Assembly: GCA_037127315.1 (NCBI GenBank)
Contig: JBBBDQ010000227.1
Span: 243,501-307,500, forward strand
Length of the DNA: 64,000 nucleotides
Source: Ascarosepion bandense
Lineage: Eukaryota > Mollusca > Cephalopoda > Sepiida > Sepiidae
Direction: 5' to 3'
Part shown: positions 52,693 to 63,241 of the stretch, piece after piece
Layout of the letters: every line of letters begins with the position of its first letter
Numbering within the stretch: the stretch's first letter is position 1
Made by a program: the position numbers and the translations under genes
The notes under the pieces: model-generated
Told to the model about the DNA's origin: nothing
Seen by the model: the letters and a program-made list of their open reading frames with translations, nothing else
Databases searched by the model: none

Positions 52693-52914
52693 ATAAAATA
52701 TATATAGAAATATAATGATATGAAAATGAAAGGGGGAAGGGAATCCAGCAAATATGGAAATCCATTTTACTTTCTAGAGCAGTATATCGTACGTAAGCAT
52801 TATTTTAGTGGATATTCGTACTTAAGTAATTATTTTATGTTTATTTAATAGAAGGTTTATTTATTTATTTATTTTCGTCTACCGGCCTGAATATTCTGGA
52901 AATCTTATTAGAAA

Positions 52915-53000
52915 AAAATGTGCTCTCACCGGCAGGATTCGAACCTGCGACCCCCTTCTGGAACCCATCATTAGATCTAACGTACTTTGACTTCATATAT
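52915..53000 (-). tRNA. tRNA-like 3' half (perfect B box), probable SINE or tRNA remnant
   Basis: Minus strand: 'gggggtcgcaggttcgaatc' + 'ctgccggtgagagca'. The T stem GCAGG/CCTGC and loop TTCGAAT are perfect and a variable-arm-like stretch precedes. No A box or 5' acceptor strand is found within tRNA distance. Confidence 0.5.
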
Positions 53001-53406
53001 AGCGCATTTAAATACAGATTTTTATCAGACTCTCGAAATAGACACTCTACTCAGTTTCGTATCCTAATGTAAACAAAGCATTTTGTAAAGAAAGCAAACG
53101 ATTTGTAATTTATCAATATGACAGATTTTTATTACTTAAACGCTATTTTTTTGATACTCATATACAGGTAGACGCTCCGTTTATTAGACAGTATATCTAT
53201 TTTCGTTTACCTTCCGGATGATTTCAGAAATCTTATGAGAGTGTATGCGTTTGCCGGAATATATATGCTGGAGAGAACAAGGGCCCTTAAGGAAAATTCC
53301 GATCGAAAACAACAGAATTCTATATAAATCAGATTATCAGAAACATTTCGCTATTCGTGAGGCCCTCTATATGAAACATTTTTCTGGTACCATTAACCTT
53401 ATTTAA
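53001..53406. other. Unassigned region
   Basis: Nothing recognisable. Confidence 0.35.
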
Positions 53407-53407
53407 A

Positions 53408-53436
53408 TCTAAACTTATTTATAAATGGAACTTTGT

Positions 53437-53472
<36 letters not shown>

Positions 53473-53934
53473 GTTACCTATAGACTCCGAAACGGCTGAA
53501 CCAATTTTCTTGAAAATTTACACAGTTGTACTATAAGCGTATGTGAGTGTTCTTAGCTAGGTTTTGTGTCGAGGTACCCCCGATTAATATCGAAAATCGA
53601 TAATCGAAAATATCGGGTTATAGAAGGAGTGGTCCGATTTTAATCAAATTTGATACACTCATAGACAAAGATATAAGAAACGATATTCAGAAGTTTCAAG
53701 GTTGCAGTTCTAACAATAGTGCAGAAAATCGATAATATATATATATAAAAGGCAAGATGTTTGTGTGTGTGTGTCTGTTTATCTGTCTGTATGTCCTTTA
53801 CACAAATCCACAATTTTTATCCGATTCTCACCAAACTTCACACAAATATTCTTTAGACTGATTCTGAGCTCCAGAACTATGGATTAGTTTTAAAGCTTTC
53901 ATTACACCCGAGCAACGCCGGGCTATACTGCTAG
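53408..53934 (+). mobile_element. Helitron-like non-autonomous element, complete (527 bp)
   Basis: Starts TCTAAACTTATTTATAAATG after A and ends CTATACTGCTAG before T, so the host dinucleotide is AT. Near the 3' end CCCG (53907-53910) and CGGG (53919-53922) can form a hairpin 8 nt before CTAG. The interior contains (GT)n at 53438-53471, 'gaaacggctgaaccaatttt', 'gtttgtgtgtgtgtgtctgt' and 'ccgattctcaccaaacttca'. No coding capacity. TC/CTRR ends, a subterminal hairpin and AT target without duplication are the known Helitron hallmarks. The assignment is inferred from the termini only. Confidence 0.6.
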
Positions 53935-54249
53935 TATTATTTAATAGTAGAAATGGAGTGTTGAAAGTTTTCTTTAAAAAAACAGAAAGATGCTGACGGG
54001 AAATTCAGTCACACGCAGCATATGAGAGCTTGGAATAAACAATTCTTGCAAAAATAAATGAAATAAATAAATAAATAAATAAAAATAAATCAATTACTAC
54101 GTAACAATCAAAACATGAGAAAAAAAGAAGACCAGAGACAAAAACACTTTTGAAATGGACATAAGTGGCCAAAATCTCTTGGGACAAAATAAAACAAAAG
54201 ACAAATGATGCAATATCTAATTCCATACATCTCCATATTATGTGCGGTA

Positions 54250-55290
54250 TAAGGAAAACGATCAGGTTGTTTGAAAAGTTCATGCCGACTTTTAAGGCAA
54301 ATTAAAACTACACAAAATTATGTCATTAAATATTTAATTCAACTAAATATGCACCATTTTGATGCAAAAGCATTTAATCATTTTTTTCCTTCAATTTAAA
54401 GATTGCGTGTCACCAAAACTTTGTTGGTTCATTGGCAAGGTGTTTTTTATGACATCCAAAGAATTTAAAAAAGAAGTACCATTGCAAGGATCTGAATAAA
54501 TGAAAATCCGAAGTTGCAATAAATATGGCGGATAGGGTCACACATCCAAGCCAAACAGCAACAATTTTTGCCGCGTCGCCAAATAAACTTGAGGTCTAGT
54601 ATTATCCTGATGGGAAACTACACGTCTGGGACATTTTTCTTGAATTGCTATAATTAATTTGTCCAATTGTGAGCAGTATTTTTTAGAATCACTTAACTGG
54701 TTACTTGAGAGAATGTTATAGTACAGGGTTCTGTTCCATTCCAATGTCACCAGATGCACAGCATGCCTTTCTTAGGATGAAGGCCTGTTTTTGGGATGGC
54801 TAAAGTTGGCTTATGTCGCTTACCATTGTTGTAAACGAACCATTTCTCATCACTCATCAAAATCTGCTTAAACAGATAGAAATGAGAGCCCGAAGATTCT
54901 TTTCTCTCAGATCATGTGGTACCCAAATATTGTTGCAATTTGAGTATCCAAGTGCTCAGTGATGGTGCAATTTGATTAAATTTAGTGTTTCTGCCAATTA
55001 CCACGTTGTGTAATGCGGGTTATTATCAATCAATGTATTGATTTTTGTTGTCATCTGTAGTGGGGGGGTCTGCCTGAACGTTTTTCATAAAAAAGGCTAC
55101 ACTCACCAACTCTAAATTTAGAGAACCACTTACAGTTCTGTCAGCTAAAGCACATTCAATGTACACAGCATGTATATTTTCTTTTGTTGCTTGCGTGGCA
55201 TTTTTACCTTTACGGTAATAAAAAAGCACCAAATAACTAAAATGCGCCTTATAATCTTCCATTTAGCCGGGATGCAAAATTGACACAAGT
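54250..55290 (-). pseudogene. mariner-family DNA transposon relic
   Basis: The minus strand encodes an N-terminal segment (55262-55026) starting MEDYKAHFSYLVLFYYRKGK with NATQATKENIHAVY and ALADRTV, the helix-turn-helix region of mariner transposases. A C-terminal segment (54759-54538) contains NQLSDSKKYCSQLDKLIIAI, VSHQDNTRPQVYLATRQKLL, the motif holding the second catalytic Asp (HQDNARPH-type). Between them lie degraded remnants of the GDEKW region in several frames. A terminal inverted repeat-like 'ggttgtttgaaaagttcatg' is at 54263-54282. The opposite end is degraded. The transposase is broken by frameshifts and stops. Confidence 0.8.
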
Positions 55291-55344
55291 AATTTTAAAC
55301 TTTCTTTCCCAAGAGATAGTTTAAAGGGTGCTCTAATCGGAAAT

Positions 55345-55622
55345 ATGTGCGTCGTGGTGCAGTGGAAATCGGATCGGAACGAGAAATCCGAGTTCGAATT
55401 CGTTGGACTTCTTGCATTCATTGGGAAAAGATATTAATCCGTCTCTTCCCTCCAGTTATGGGTTAAATAACAGGAAAGTTTGAGTTCTATAGTGGCAATC
55501 AATCTACCGCAGAAAGTAATGGCAACTTACTGCGGGGTAATCTTTTACCCAGTCAGACATCTCTCTTTTTTGAGACATGATCGCCCAAGCGTGTATCACG
55601 TATAGCACTAAACTGACAGAAG
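55345..55622 (+). mobile_element. SINE-1 copy
   Basis: Head 'tgcgtcgtggtgcagtggaa', short deletion after the B-box-like 'gagttcgaattcg', body to 'tagcactaaactgacag'. It lies just beyond the degraded end of the mariner relic. Confidence 0.8.
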
Positions 55623-55714
55623 TATATGACATCTGTCAATAAATTTGATGTGTTGGAACATGAACGAGTAAAGATGGGCATGAGCTGTCTGGACAACCCT
55701 ATATATTCGGTAGA

Positions 55715-56420
55715 AAGAGCTCTGATCAGGTAAGATTAGAGGTTTCGAGGAGCCTGGAACTACCTCTTAACTGTTGTTTTTCTCAGGTCCCTCCTGGTCC
55801 GCAGTGGTAGCACCTGGGTCTCAGCTATGAGCAATAGCGGTCCCCTCCCCAAACAAAAATCAACTGTACATTTTTATAATAAAATAAACCAACAATACAA
55901 TTTAGCAATCAAATTACAATCAATCAATCAGTCAGTCAGTTAAGTGCCATACGTGATAGACTCTTGGGCGACCATGTCTCGAAAGAGACATGACTGACTG
56001 GGCAGAAGATTATCCCGCAGTAGGTTGCCATTGCTTTCTGCGGTAGACTGGTTGCCGACCAAGGCTATAGAACCCAATCTGTCCTGTTATTTAACCCATA
56101 ACTGGAAGGAAGAGACGGATATTTGCGCGTAAGTGAATACAACGGATTGCAACTGGAATTCGGCTCCCCGGTTTCTACTTCCGAGCCGATATCCACTGTA
56201 CCACAACGCACATCCTTACAATCAATACAACACTAAAAATATGTAAAAATTTATTTTATAATAAAATTACCGACAATACATAACATACATTTACTCTGAA
56301 AGTATAAAATTATACAGAAAATATCTGTAGTTGAAAGCATAAAATTACGTATAAAATATTTAAGTTTCGGCATTAAATTATCCCTAAAAGTTGCAAAACA
56401 AAATCTACCAACAACCAACA
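55715..56420 (+). repeat. Rep-C copy split by a SINE-1
   Basis: 55715-55925 ('gagcctggaactacctctta', 'ctcaggtccctcctggtccg', 'tacatttttataataaaata') and 56217-56420 ('aaaatttattttataataaa', 'tttcggcattaaattatccc') are consecutive Rep-C blocks. Confidence 0.65.
55930..56217 (-). mobile_element. SINE-1 copy with an 11-bp target-site duplication
   Basis: ttacaatcaat occurs at about 55914-55924 and 56216-56226. The SINE runs from 'cagtcagttaagtgccatac' to 'gtaccacaacgcacatcc'. Confidence 0.8.
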
Positions 56421-56444
56421 AAGAAGAAACCTATTTAAATTGTT

Positions 56445-56720
56445 CTGACTATTGTCTTCATCTTTATTGCCATATTTACGACGCTTCGGTCATTGTACGC
56501 CCTGGCCTTCTTCAAGTGCCACAAGAAGTGGCATCGCGCATGGAATAAGAATGATATATTTCGGTGATCGTAAGAAAGGGTTCGGTTTGAAAATTTCTAG
56601 TCCCTGAAGAAGACCGAAGTGTACAACGGCTGAAATGTCGTAAACATAGTAATAAAGGTGAGGACAATACTCCAAACAATGTAAATAGTGTAAATATTAC
56701 CTCATCTAAAATGTATAGAC
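56445..56720. repeat. Inverted pair of Rep-E copies
   Basis: Antisense 'ctattgtcttcatctttatt', 'gccctggccttcttcaagtg' (to about 56520), then sense 'aagaatgatatatttcggtg', 'cctgaagaagaccgaagtgt', 'aatgtaaatagtgtaaatat' (56545-56720). Same layout as 780-1215. Confidence 0.6.
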
Positions 56721-57035
56721 AGATAATGAAAAAACACATTTATGACATTAGTCACCATAATATCCAACAATTTCTAAAATCAAACTGTATTCGAAAATAT
56801 AACTTCAACAAAACCACAACATAGAACACATATAACCGCCTCTTGTAATTATGTCCACACAAACATGTATATGCACAAAAGCTAAGTATCATCTACCATG
56901 TATTCTATTGTGAAAGCAGAATAACGTATATGGTATTTATATTACTTTAAAACTCTCAAGAAAATTTCGGCATTAGATGACCCATGAAGTGTTGATAAGC
57001 TGTTAAACAAAGAAATAAAAAACGAAACATGCTCG
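56721..57035. other. Unassigned spacer; end resembles Rep-C
   Basis: 56955-57010 ('ctctcaagaaaatttcggca', 'ttagatgacccatgaagtg') matches the distal Rep-C block. Confidence 0.45.
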
Positions 57036-57039
57036 TTTT

Positions 57040-57205
57040 CTTCACAGATGAGAAGCTTTAAGTGGCAGATTAGTGGTTCTGTCGACGGTGAGAATACCAT
57101 GGACAGAACATGTGATCTACAAGAAAGTTTTCAGAAAAACAGTAACATTTCTGGAACACATAATAAGAAAAAAGGGTTTACAGAATTTAAAATTCATGTA
57201 ATTAA
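57040..57205 (+). pseudogene. LINE-B scrap
   Basis: One frame reads 'IPWTEHVIYKKVFRKTVTFL' then 'EHIIRKKGLQNL', matching I.WTEH...EVL...LKFLGH.MRKEGLENL. The flanks are not LINE-like. Confidence 0.6.
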
Positions 57206-57367
57206 ATCTCAGTCAACAGCGTGTAACCTACTTAACAAATTTGTGAGAATGCATTACAGGAAAGAAACATTTTTCTACCGCTTATCAACCCATTGCAAGT
57301 TATTTAAAGGAATAAAATATTTTTAGAGTATAAGTTGTTATTTAAAAAAAAAATCTTACTAATTAAC

Positions 57368-57600
57368 TCATAGATGGGGATGTGGATTCATATTTTTCCC
57401 AAGGGTATTTGCACGTAAGTGAATATAACGAACCCAGCTGGAATTGGAACACGGCTCTCCGATTAACAATTCCGAGTCATTATCCATTACTACACCCACA
57501 CATCCAAGCTTATAGCATCTGGTATTCCCAAACGGTCAAGTACTGACCAGGATTGACGTTGCTTAACTTCGATAATCGCACGTGAACCTCTATTAGGACA
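57368..57600 (-). mobile_element. Chimeric SINE-1 with 5S rRNA-like head
   Basis: Minus strand: 5S-like 57508-57592 ('cgattatcgaagttaagcaa', 'gtcaatcctggtcagtactt', 'gaccgtttgggaataccaga', 'tgctataagc', with a deletion of about 8 bp in 'acttggatgggtgacc'), then 'ttggatgtgtgggtgtagta' linker/head and the front of the SINE-1 body. The 5S portion covers the A-box and intermediate elements of the 5S promoter. Confidence 0.75.
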
Positions 57601-57649
57601 GAAACAACGAGAAGTAAAGGTAACGAAATTACTTATAATAACAAAAGAC

Positions 57650-57712
57650 GGAATGTTGTGAGTGTCATGATCGCCTACGCTCTGATCGGACGTGTCACAT
57701 AAAAGAAAATCA
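57650..57712 (+). pseudogene. LINE-B 3'-end scrap
   Basis: 'gtcatgatcgcctacgctct' and 'gatcggacgtgtcacataaa' match the last codons and tail of LINE-B. A similar scrap lies at about 60325-60380. Confidence 0.55.
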
Positions 57713-57714
57713 GT

Positions 57715-58121
57715 AATATATTATTGAAACTGTCTTACGACGTGTGTCAAGTTCTTCTATGAGGAACCTTGAAATTATTTGTGTTCTTAACAGGTTTATC
57801 AGGCAACGATAAAGGATTAAGACAGTTCGATGAAACACACTTGTCAATAATCAAGATGGGATTAACAAACAAGAGCTATTGTTATTGAATTCAAGATTTC
57901 ATCATTTTATTCACAATATCCATATCTGTAATAACCGAAGGTAACGGAAAGAAAAACGGAGAAGAAAGGTAGTTTGAGAAAAGGTAGCAAACGTTTAGCA
58001 ATGGTTGCCGTAGAAACTGCACCTTAGTGGAAGTTTCTGCACCAAGAATTGTGTTGAAAGAGGAGGCGGAAAGAGAGAGAGATAAAAAAGAAAAGGTAAA
58101 CACACACACACACACACACAC

Positions 58122-58167
<46 letters not shown>

Positions 58168-58592
58168 TAAAGGCAGAGTGAAATATATATATATAATGCA
58201 GAAACCAAACTGACTTATATCGACAATAGCAGAACGTATTTCATAAGGCAAATGATAGAAAATAAATAAATGGATAATCACAAATCTATGGCCTTTGATA
58301 GAAGGCCGAATGACACAACGGCCATAGCAAAGATGAAGAAATTAACCACACTCAAAAATAATAGAATTATGCTAACTTCTTATTCCAGAAATTTGGACAG
58401 AAAGGAAAAGATTAATTTAAACAATACCTGACTGACGAGTTTTGTTTTGTCTTATTGATATTTTCACTTAATACTACTATATTTGCTCCAATCATTATTA
58501 AATATAAAACGTGTTTTCAGTGCTATTTTTATATCTTAAATATATGTAAATAGAGTAGAGACAAACAATTACTGCGTGTACAATTAATACAG
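57715..58592. other. Unassigned region with CA/GA microsatellites
   Basis: (CA)n at 58097-58122 followed by (GA)n to about 58165. The rest is not recognised. Confidence 0.6.
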
Positions 58593-58594
58593 AG

Positions 58595-58862
58595 ATTAAG
58601 GCCACGTCACGTTGAAACACCGGCTCTCGACCGATCAGCAAAGTTAAGCATGACCGGTATCTACATGGATGGTCGCTTGGGGATACCAGCTGCTGTAAGC
58701 TTGGATGTCCATGTCGTGTAATGGATAACGGTTCAGAATTGGAAATGGGAAATCCGAGTTCCAATTCCAGTCGATTTTGTTTTATTCAATTACGCGCAGA
58801 TAACCTTTGGAAAGGTATGAATCCACTTCCCCCCAGAGCTATGGGTTAAATAATAGGACTTT
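58595..58862 (+). mobile_element. Chimeric SINE: 5S rRNA-like (58595-58702) plus tRNA-like head plus SINE-1 body
   Basis: The most complete chimera. The 5S part begins 'aaggccacgtcacgttgaaa', keeps 'gatcagcaaagttaagcatg' (internal promoter A-box side), 'catggatggtcgcttgggga' and 'taccagctgctgtaagct'. About 10-15 bp are missing in the middle. Directly after it come 'tggatgtccatgtcgtgtaa', 'tggataacggttcagaattg' and B-box-like 'gagttccaattccagtcg', then the body to 'gctatgggttaaataatagg', where it stops. The composite thus carries remnants of both a type 1 (5S) and a type 2 (tRNA) Pol III promoter. Confidence 0.8.
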
Positions 58863-58864
58863 TA

Positions 58865-59286
58865 TTAGTAAGTAATTATTATCACCAAAAATTATTACAA
58901 TCCAAAACTATTTTCCGACTTTAAATAACATGGTTGATAAGCCATTTGCACCGAAATGCTTGTCTGTTTAGATGTATGTTGGACGGTAACGTTAGTTAGT
59001 GTATGTGTATGCGCGTACATATCAGTATACTATCTCTTTGTTATCTTCTTCACGCCAGCGATTTTGTCCAAGGGAAAGGTAGAGTCCAATAAGGTTTGAT
59101 AGCAGAACGAAGTTGAACATAACACTGGATTGTCTTAGGGACTTTGACTCCGGATTGGTCCTCTGGGTTTACTCTCGAAGCATTTCCCATGACTGGGTAA
59201 GGCCGCAAGGCAGTGAGAGTTTAAATTCAGAATTTTCCTTATCTTAGATGGATTACACTTCCAGGCTAACGAGTTTTATCTCCTGG

Positions 59287-59377
<91 letters not shown>

Positions 59378-59496
59378 ACTAGAAGAATTTTTTAAATATA
59401 TTTATGATCATTTTATATACTTATTCTTTCCTTATTCAATGGTTGATTTCTATTATCATTTATAATATATATTACTAATACTTGAACTGGTACTTT

Positions 59497-59534
<38 letters not shown>

Positions 59535-59712
59535 CATTTCATAGATATTATGCTACACTAATAAAAATATATATTTCATATTAAAAAGAAAATCAAACTA
59601 TTAATACATTACTTTTTTATTGCTGCATGTTATCAGATATACTTATTTGTGATGATTCGAAAATCAAAATTCTTACATAGTACAGAGTGAAGCAAAAAAG
59701 CGCGCCTAGGAT
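58865..59712. other. Unassigned region with (TA)n/(TG)n tracts
   Basis: (TA)n-(TG)n at 59288-59373 and (TA)n at 59500-59531. 59080-59260 contains 'gcagaacgaagttgaacata', weakly similar to 44274-44300. Otherwise unassigned. Confidence 0.6.
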
Positions 59713-59714
59713 CA

Positions 59715-60014
59715 GTCGATATCAGTTAAGTGCCATACGTGATAGACGCTTTGGGCGATCATGTCTCGAAAGAGACATGACTGACTGGGCAAAAGTTTAT
59801 CCCGTAGTAGTTTGCCATTGCTTTCTGTGGTAGACTGGTTGCCAGCCAAGGCTATAGAACCCAATCTGTCCTGTTATTTAACCCATAATTGGAGGGAAGA
59901 GACGGATTAATACGTTTCCCAAGGGTATTTGTGCGTCAGTGAATGCAAGGAATTCAACTGGAACTCCTCGATTTGTCGATCCGAGTCGGTAACCACTGCA
60001 CCACAACGCACATT
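59715..60014 (-). mobile_element. SINE-1 copy, full length
   Basis: 'gatatcagttaagtgccata' to 'accacaacgcacattc'. It shares 'gtagtagtttgccattgctt' and 'ctttctgtggtagactgg' variants with the 61325 copy, suggesting the same subfamily. Confidence 0.85.
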
Positions 60015-60858
60015 CTAAGATACTCATGTAGAAAACAATATCAACATAAATGCAAATTTACGCGAAGGGTGCATTAACAGGATAGCGGCTATTGGCACTG
60101 AAAGTGGTGTTGGCGTCGAATTCAAATTCTGTTCTACCCGGTTGTATTAAAATAATCATCGCTGTTCCTTCTGCAACTACGGCTTAAATAGCACAGTAGA
60201 TTAACCTCTTTAGCCTTGGGTGGCAGCAAGTCTAAGAAAAGACAGGGTTGAAGTCAGAACTGTGAAGAAGCCAGTGGGAAAAATACTCCATTTTCTCATA
60301 AATATTCAAAGATAATAAATAAAAAGAAACTGTGGAGTGCCATAATCGCCTTTGTCATGAACAGGCGAGGCATTTTAAATACAATGTCTTGTAATCTTTT
60401 TGATCTTGTTGATACAGTCAGTAGGGTGACTTTGTAGTCCGGACCACATACAGCCCTTATATAACATTACCCAGGTCCACGTTCTAGAGAAGTAACTGCA
60501 GTCTTCCTACGAAAGGGGTAAATTTTGACCAAACAATGTGCTAACATTATCTTACAAGATAAAAAGATGCCTGCCAACAAATGATTGACAACTATAAATA
60601 TTGCAGAGTGACCACTGAGACACCAAGATTCAGTAAATAAAGTTTCTTTTAGAATCGCTTTCATATCAGATTCCTTTGACATATGTTTGAAACTCCCCCT
60701 CCTGTTAAACACTAGAAATCAGCAAAAATAATTAAACACATATCTACACTGGTAAAAATGGCAATGTTTATTCAGAGAACCTGAGAGATCTCCTTCGTTT
60801 CATCAATTTTTCCAAAGAAGCTGAAACATAATAGAGTATATATACCAGGTTCTCAATA
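60015..60858. other. Unassigned region with an old SINE-1 relic
   Basis: 60105-60245 ('gtcgaattcaaattctgttc', 'ggcttaaatagcacagtaga', 'gccttgggtggcagcaagtc') looks like a decayed SINE-1 (+). 60320-60380 is a LINE-B 3' scrap. The rest is unassigned. Confidence 0.45.
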
Positions 60859-60859
60859 A

Positions 60860-62218
60860 GAACGAGCTGTTGCACTAGATGTCTCCAAAGCATTTGACAA
60901 GAGTCTGGCATGCTGGCCTTCTACGCAATCTACAATGCTATGATACAACTGGACGCTTGTTTGGTCTAATCCAGTCGTTCTTTTCAATTCACGTAATGAG
61001 GTTAGTATTGAATGGGCATATTTCCAGATACGAACGCTGGTGTCCCTCAAGGTTCTACTCTCGATCCTACGCCTTTTCTAAACTTCATCATCGATCTCAC
61101 TGATGTAATCAGCTCCCAAGTAGGGCATCTACGCAGATGACACCGCCATTTACTCCCGTCTCGATGAGATATCTGCCTACACTGACAAAGCAAACCTCGC
61201 TGTTGATCTTGAAAAGGACCTCCAATCTGTGATGGCTCGTGAATTTTAATGCTTTCAAAACGAATTTGCTATCTTTTAACCACGATAGACAATCGTTCCT
61301 AACCCCTATCATCATAGATCAGAGTCAGTCAGTTAAGTGCCATATGTGAAACACGCTTGGGCGATCATGTCTCGAAAGAGACATGACTGACTGGGCAAAA
61401 GATTATCCCGTAGTAGTTTGCCATTGCTTTCTGTGGTAGACTGGTTGCCAGCCAAGGCTATAGAACCCAATCTGTCCTGTTATTTAACCCATAACTGGAG
61501 GGAAGATACGGATTAATACCTTTACCAAGGGTATTTGCGCGTAAGTGAATGCAAGGAATTCAGCTGGAATTCGAACTCGACACCCCGATTTCTTGTTCCG
61601 AACCGATATCCCCTGCGCCACAACGCACATCCCTAGATGTAGATCAGAGTAGTCTCCCTGAAAACGAGACACTGCGTCTCCTCGGCTTACCTCAAGTGGA
61701 ATGACTACATCGAATCCATAGCTAAATCTGCTGCTAGGAAGGTTGGTTCACTGTATAGGGCCAGGAAGTTTTTCTCGTCTGAATCCATCTTGCACATATG
61801 TAAATCTACCATCCACCCGTGCACTGAATATTGCTGTCACATTTACTCGGATGCGCCTGCTACTCATCTCGGGGTTCTTGACAAAATCCGACGGAGAATC
61901 TGCAATGTAATTGATCCCGGCCTAGTATCTCAATTCCAGTCACTTTTTCATCGACGTAATGTGGCTTCCCTTCCGTTTGCTTGCTTCCCTGACAGCTACT
62001 ATCTCATTTTAAATGCAATGGCAATTGCCATCTCTTATCTCTTTGACTTGCATCCTTTCCCTGACAATCCTTGCGTCATGTTCTTCTTCCTTTCCTTTTC
62101 TTATCCCTTCTTTGACACCTTCTGTAACTTGTTCCTTTTTCTTAGCACTCACCTCTTATGTAACCCCTTGTGCACCAGTGGCAGTACAGCCTTGCTTGGG
62201 GTGAAATGTATATATACA
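60860..62218 (+). pseudogene. LINE-A, RT domain to 3' UTR, with nested SINE-1
   Basis: The longest LINE-A coverage in the window. RT motif A region: ALDVSKAFDK, then off-frame 'VWHAGLLRNLQCYDTTGRLF' and LIQSFFS. Motif B: 'NAGVPQGSTLDPTPFLNFII'. Motif C: 'GIYADDTAIYSRLDE', with both Asp residues kept. Then 'LAVDLEKDLQSVMA'. After the SINE it resumes with 'SLPENETLRLLGL', 'WNDYIESIAKSAARKVGSLY', RARKFFSSESILHICKSTIH, PCTEYCCHIYSDAPATHLGV, LDKIRRRICNVIDPGLVSQF, QSLFHRRNVASLPFACFPDS (internal deletion of about 150 codons). The 3' UTR has 'tgtgcaccagtggcagtaca' and 'gcttggggtgaaatg'. Several frameshifts; inactive. Confidence 0.85.
61325..61636 (-). mobile_element. SINE-1 copy, full length, with an 11-bp target-site duplication in LINE-A
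   Basis: tagatcagagt occurs on both sides (about 61315-61325 and 61641-61651). The SINE runs from 'cagtcagttaagtgccatat' to 'gccacaacgcacatccc'. Confidence 0.85.
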
Positions 62219-62638
62219 TACAAGGTAAAAGAATCAACTCCATCAAATCTTCGTTCGCTCAATACTAATCACCTAAAGACATTTTCTTCGAAGTTACTTC
62301 TATGCTGTCTCATCTAACATGAGTAGTGTTTTACTAAAATTTTAAGTAATGATGATTTTATAATTAGGTATCATCGATCGGGATGAAAAACTAATTTAGA
62401 ATAAATTCAAAAAAGTTTAATATATTCAGAAATGTTTAAATCGAGAAATCTCACATTTTCATGAGGAAGATTTAGACTTCTGATTTTTAAGTTGAAATAT
62501 TGCAAATTATAAAATTGTTTTTAGAAAATCTTTCGTAACACCTTACCTCACATAATTTCAAAACAGAAATCATAGTTTATTTACGTTTTTTATTTTACGT
62601 TTTTAAAAATTTGTTTTAAGAAGGCTCAAAGAATCCTT
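62219..62638. other. Unassigned AT-rich spacer
   Basis: Nothing recognisable. Confidence 0.35.
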
Positions 62639-62681
62639 GTGAAAAGAAGGGTGCAAAAATCCTGTCCTTATAATAGCTCGA

Positions 62682-62702
62682 ATATATATATATATATATA
62701 TG
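62682..62702. repeat. (TA)n microsatellite
   Basis: About 20 bp, immediately 5' of the SINE-3 head. Confidence 0.9.
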
Positions 62703-63145
62703 TACGCGTGACCGTGTGGTTAGATCGTTTGCTTTCTGACCATGAAGTCCGGGTTCGTATCTCACCATGGACGATTTGTAAGGAAGATGACTTCTTGATC
62801 TTATCAGTTTGGAGGAGGCGATCTCAACATGCGGTACCTTTAGAAAGTGCCTGCAGATCAAACCACGTGTTGATCCAAGCCTTGGTTGTGAAATTAGGTA
62901 GACAGCTCCCTTTAAGGGCGAAGTCACAAGTCATTGTGACCGAGGGTTTGAGCATTGCTTAGACTGTTGATCATGCTAGATAAGGCGCACTCTGTAACCC
63001 TGTAACTAAGGTCCGCTCTGCATAGTTTCAGTATAAATGCAGTTTAATAGCTGTATGAGTTCATCACTCAGTGAGTGTTGAACAAACAGGTTTGCTTGAG
63101 CAAGCGTCTGCAATAGGGATTAGCTAGCCGTCCCAGTAGATAGGT
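62703..63145 (+). mobile_element. SINE-3: tRNA-like head plus long body
   Basis: Head: 'gcgtgaccgtgtggttagat' (A-box-like), 'ctttctgaccatgaagtccg', B-box-like 'gggttcgtatctcaccat', about 65 nt apart end to end as in a tRNA. The body has 'aagtcacaagtcattgtgac', 'gttgatcatgctagataagg', 'aacaaacaggtttgcttgag' and 'gggattagctagccgtccc'. A diverged body copy is at 44365-44645. Confidence 0.6.
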
Positions 63146-63158
63146 ATCCCTGAATACG

Positions 63159-63196
63159 AGTGGCCATTATATATATAATTATATATAATGACCACT
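63159..63196. repeat. AT-rich palindrome, about 18-bp arms
   Basis: agtggccattatatata and its near-complement tatatataatgaccact (one mismatch) are centred on 63178. Confidence 0.8.
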
Positions 63197-63241
63197 TGCA
63201 TATATAAATATATACATGTAAACGTCTCTATGCATATAAAC

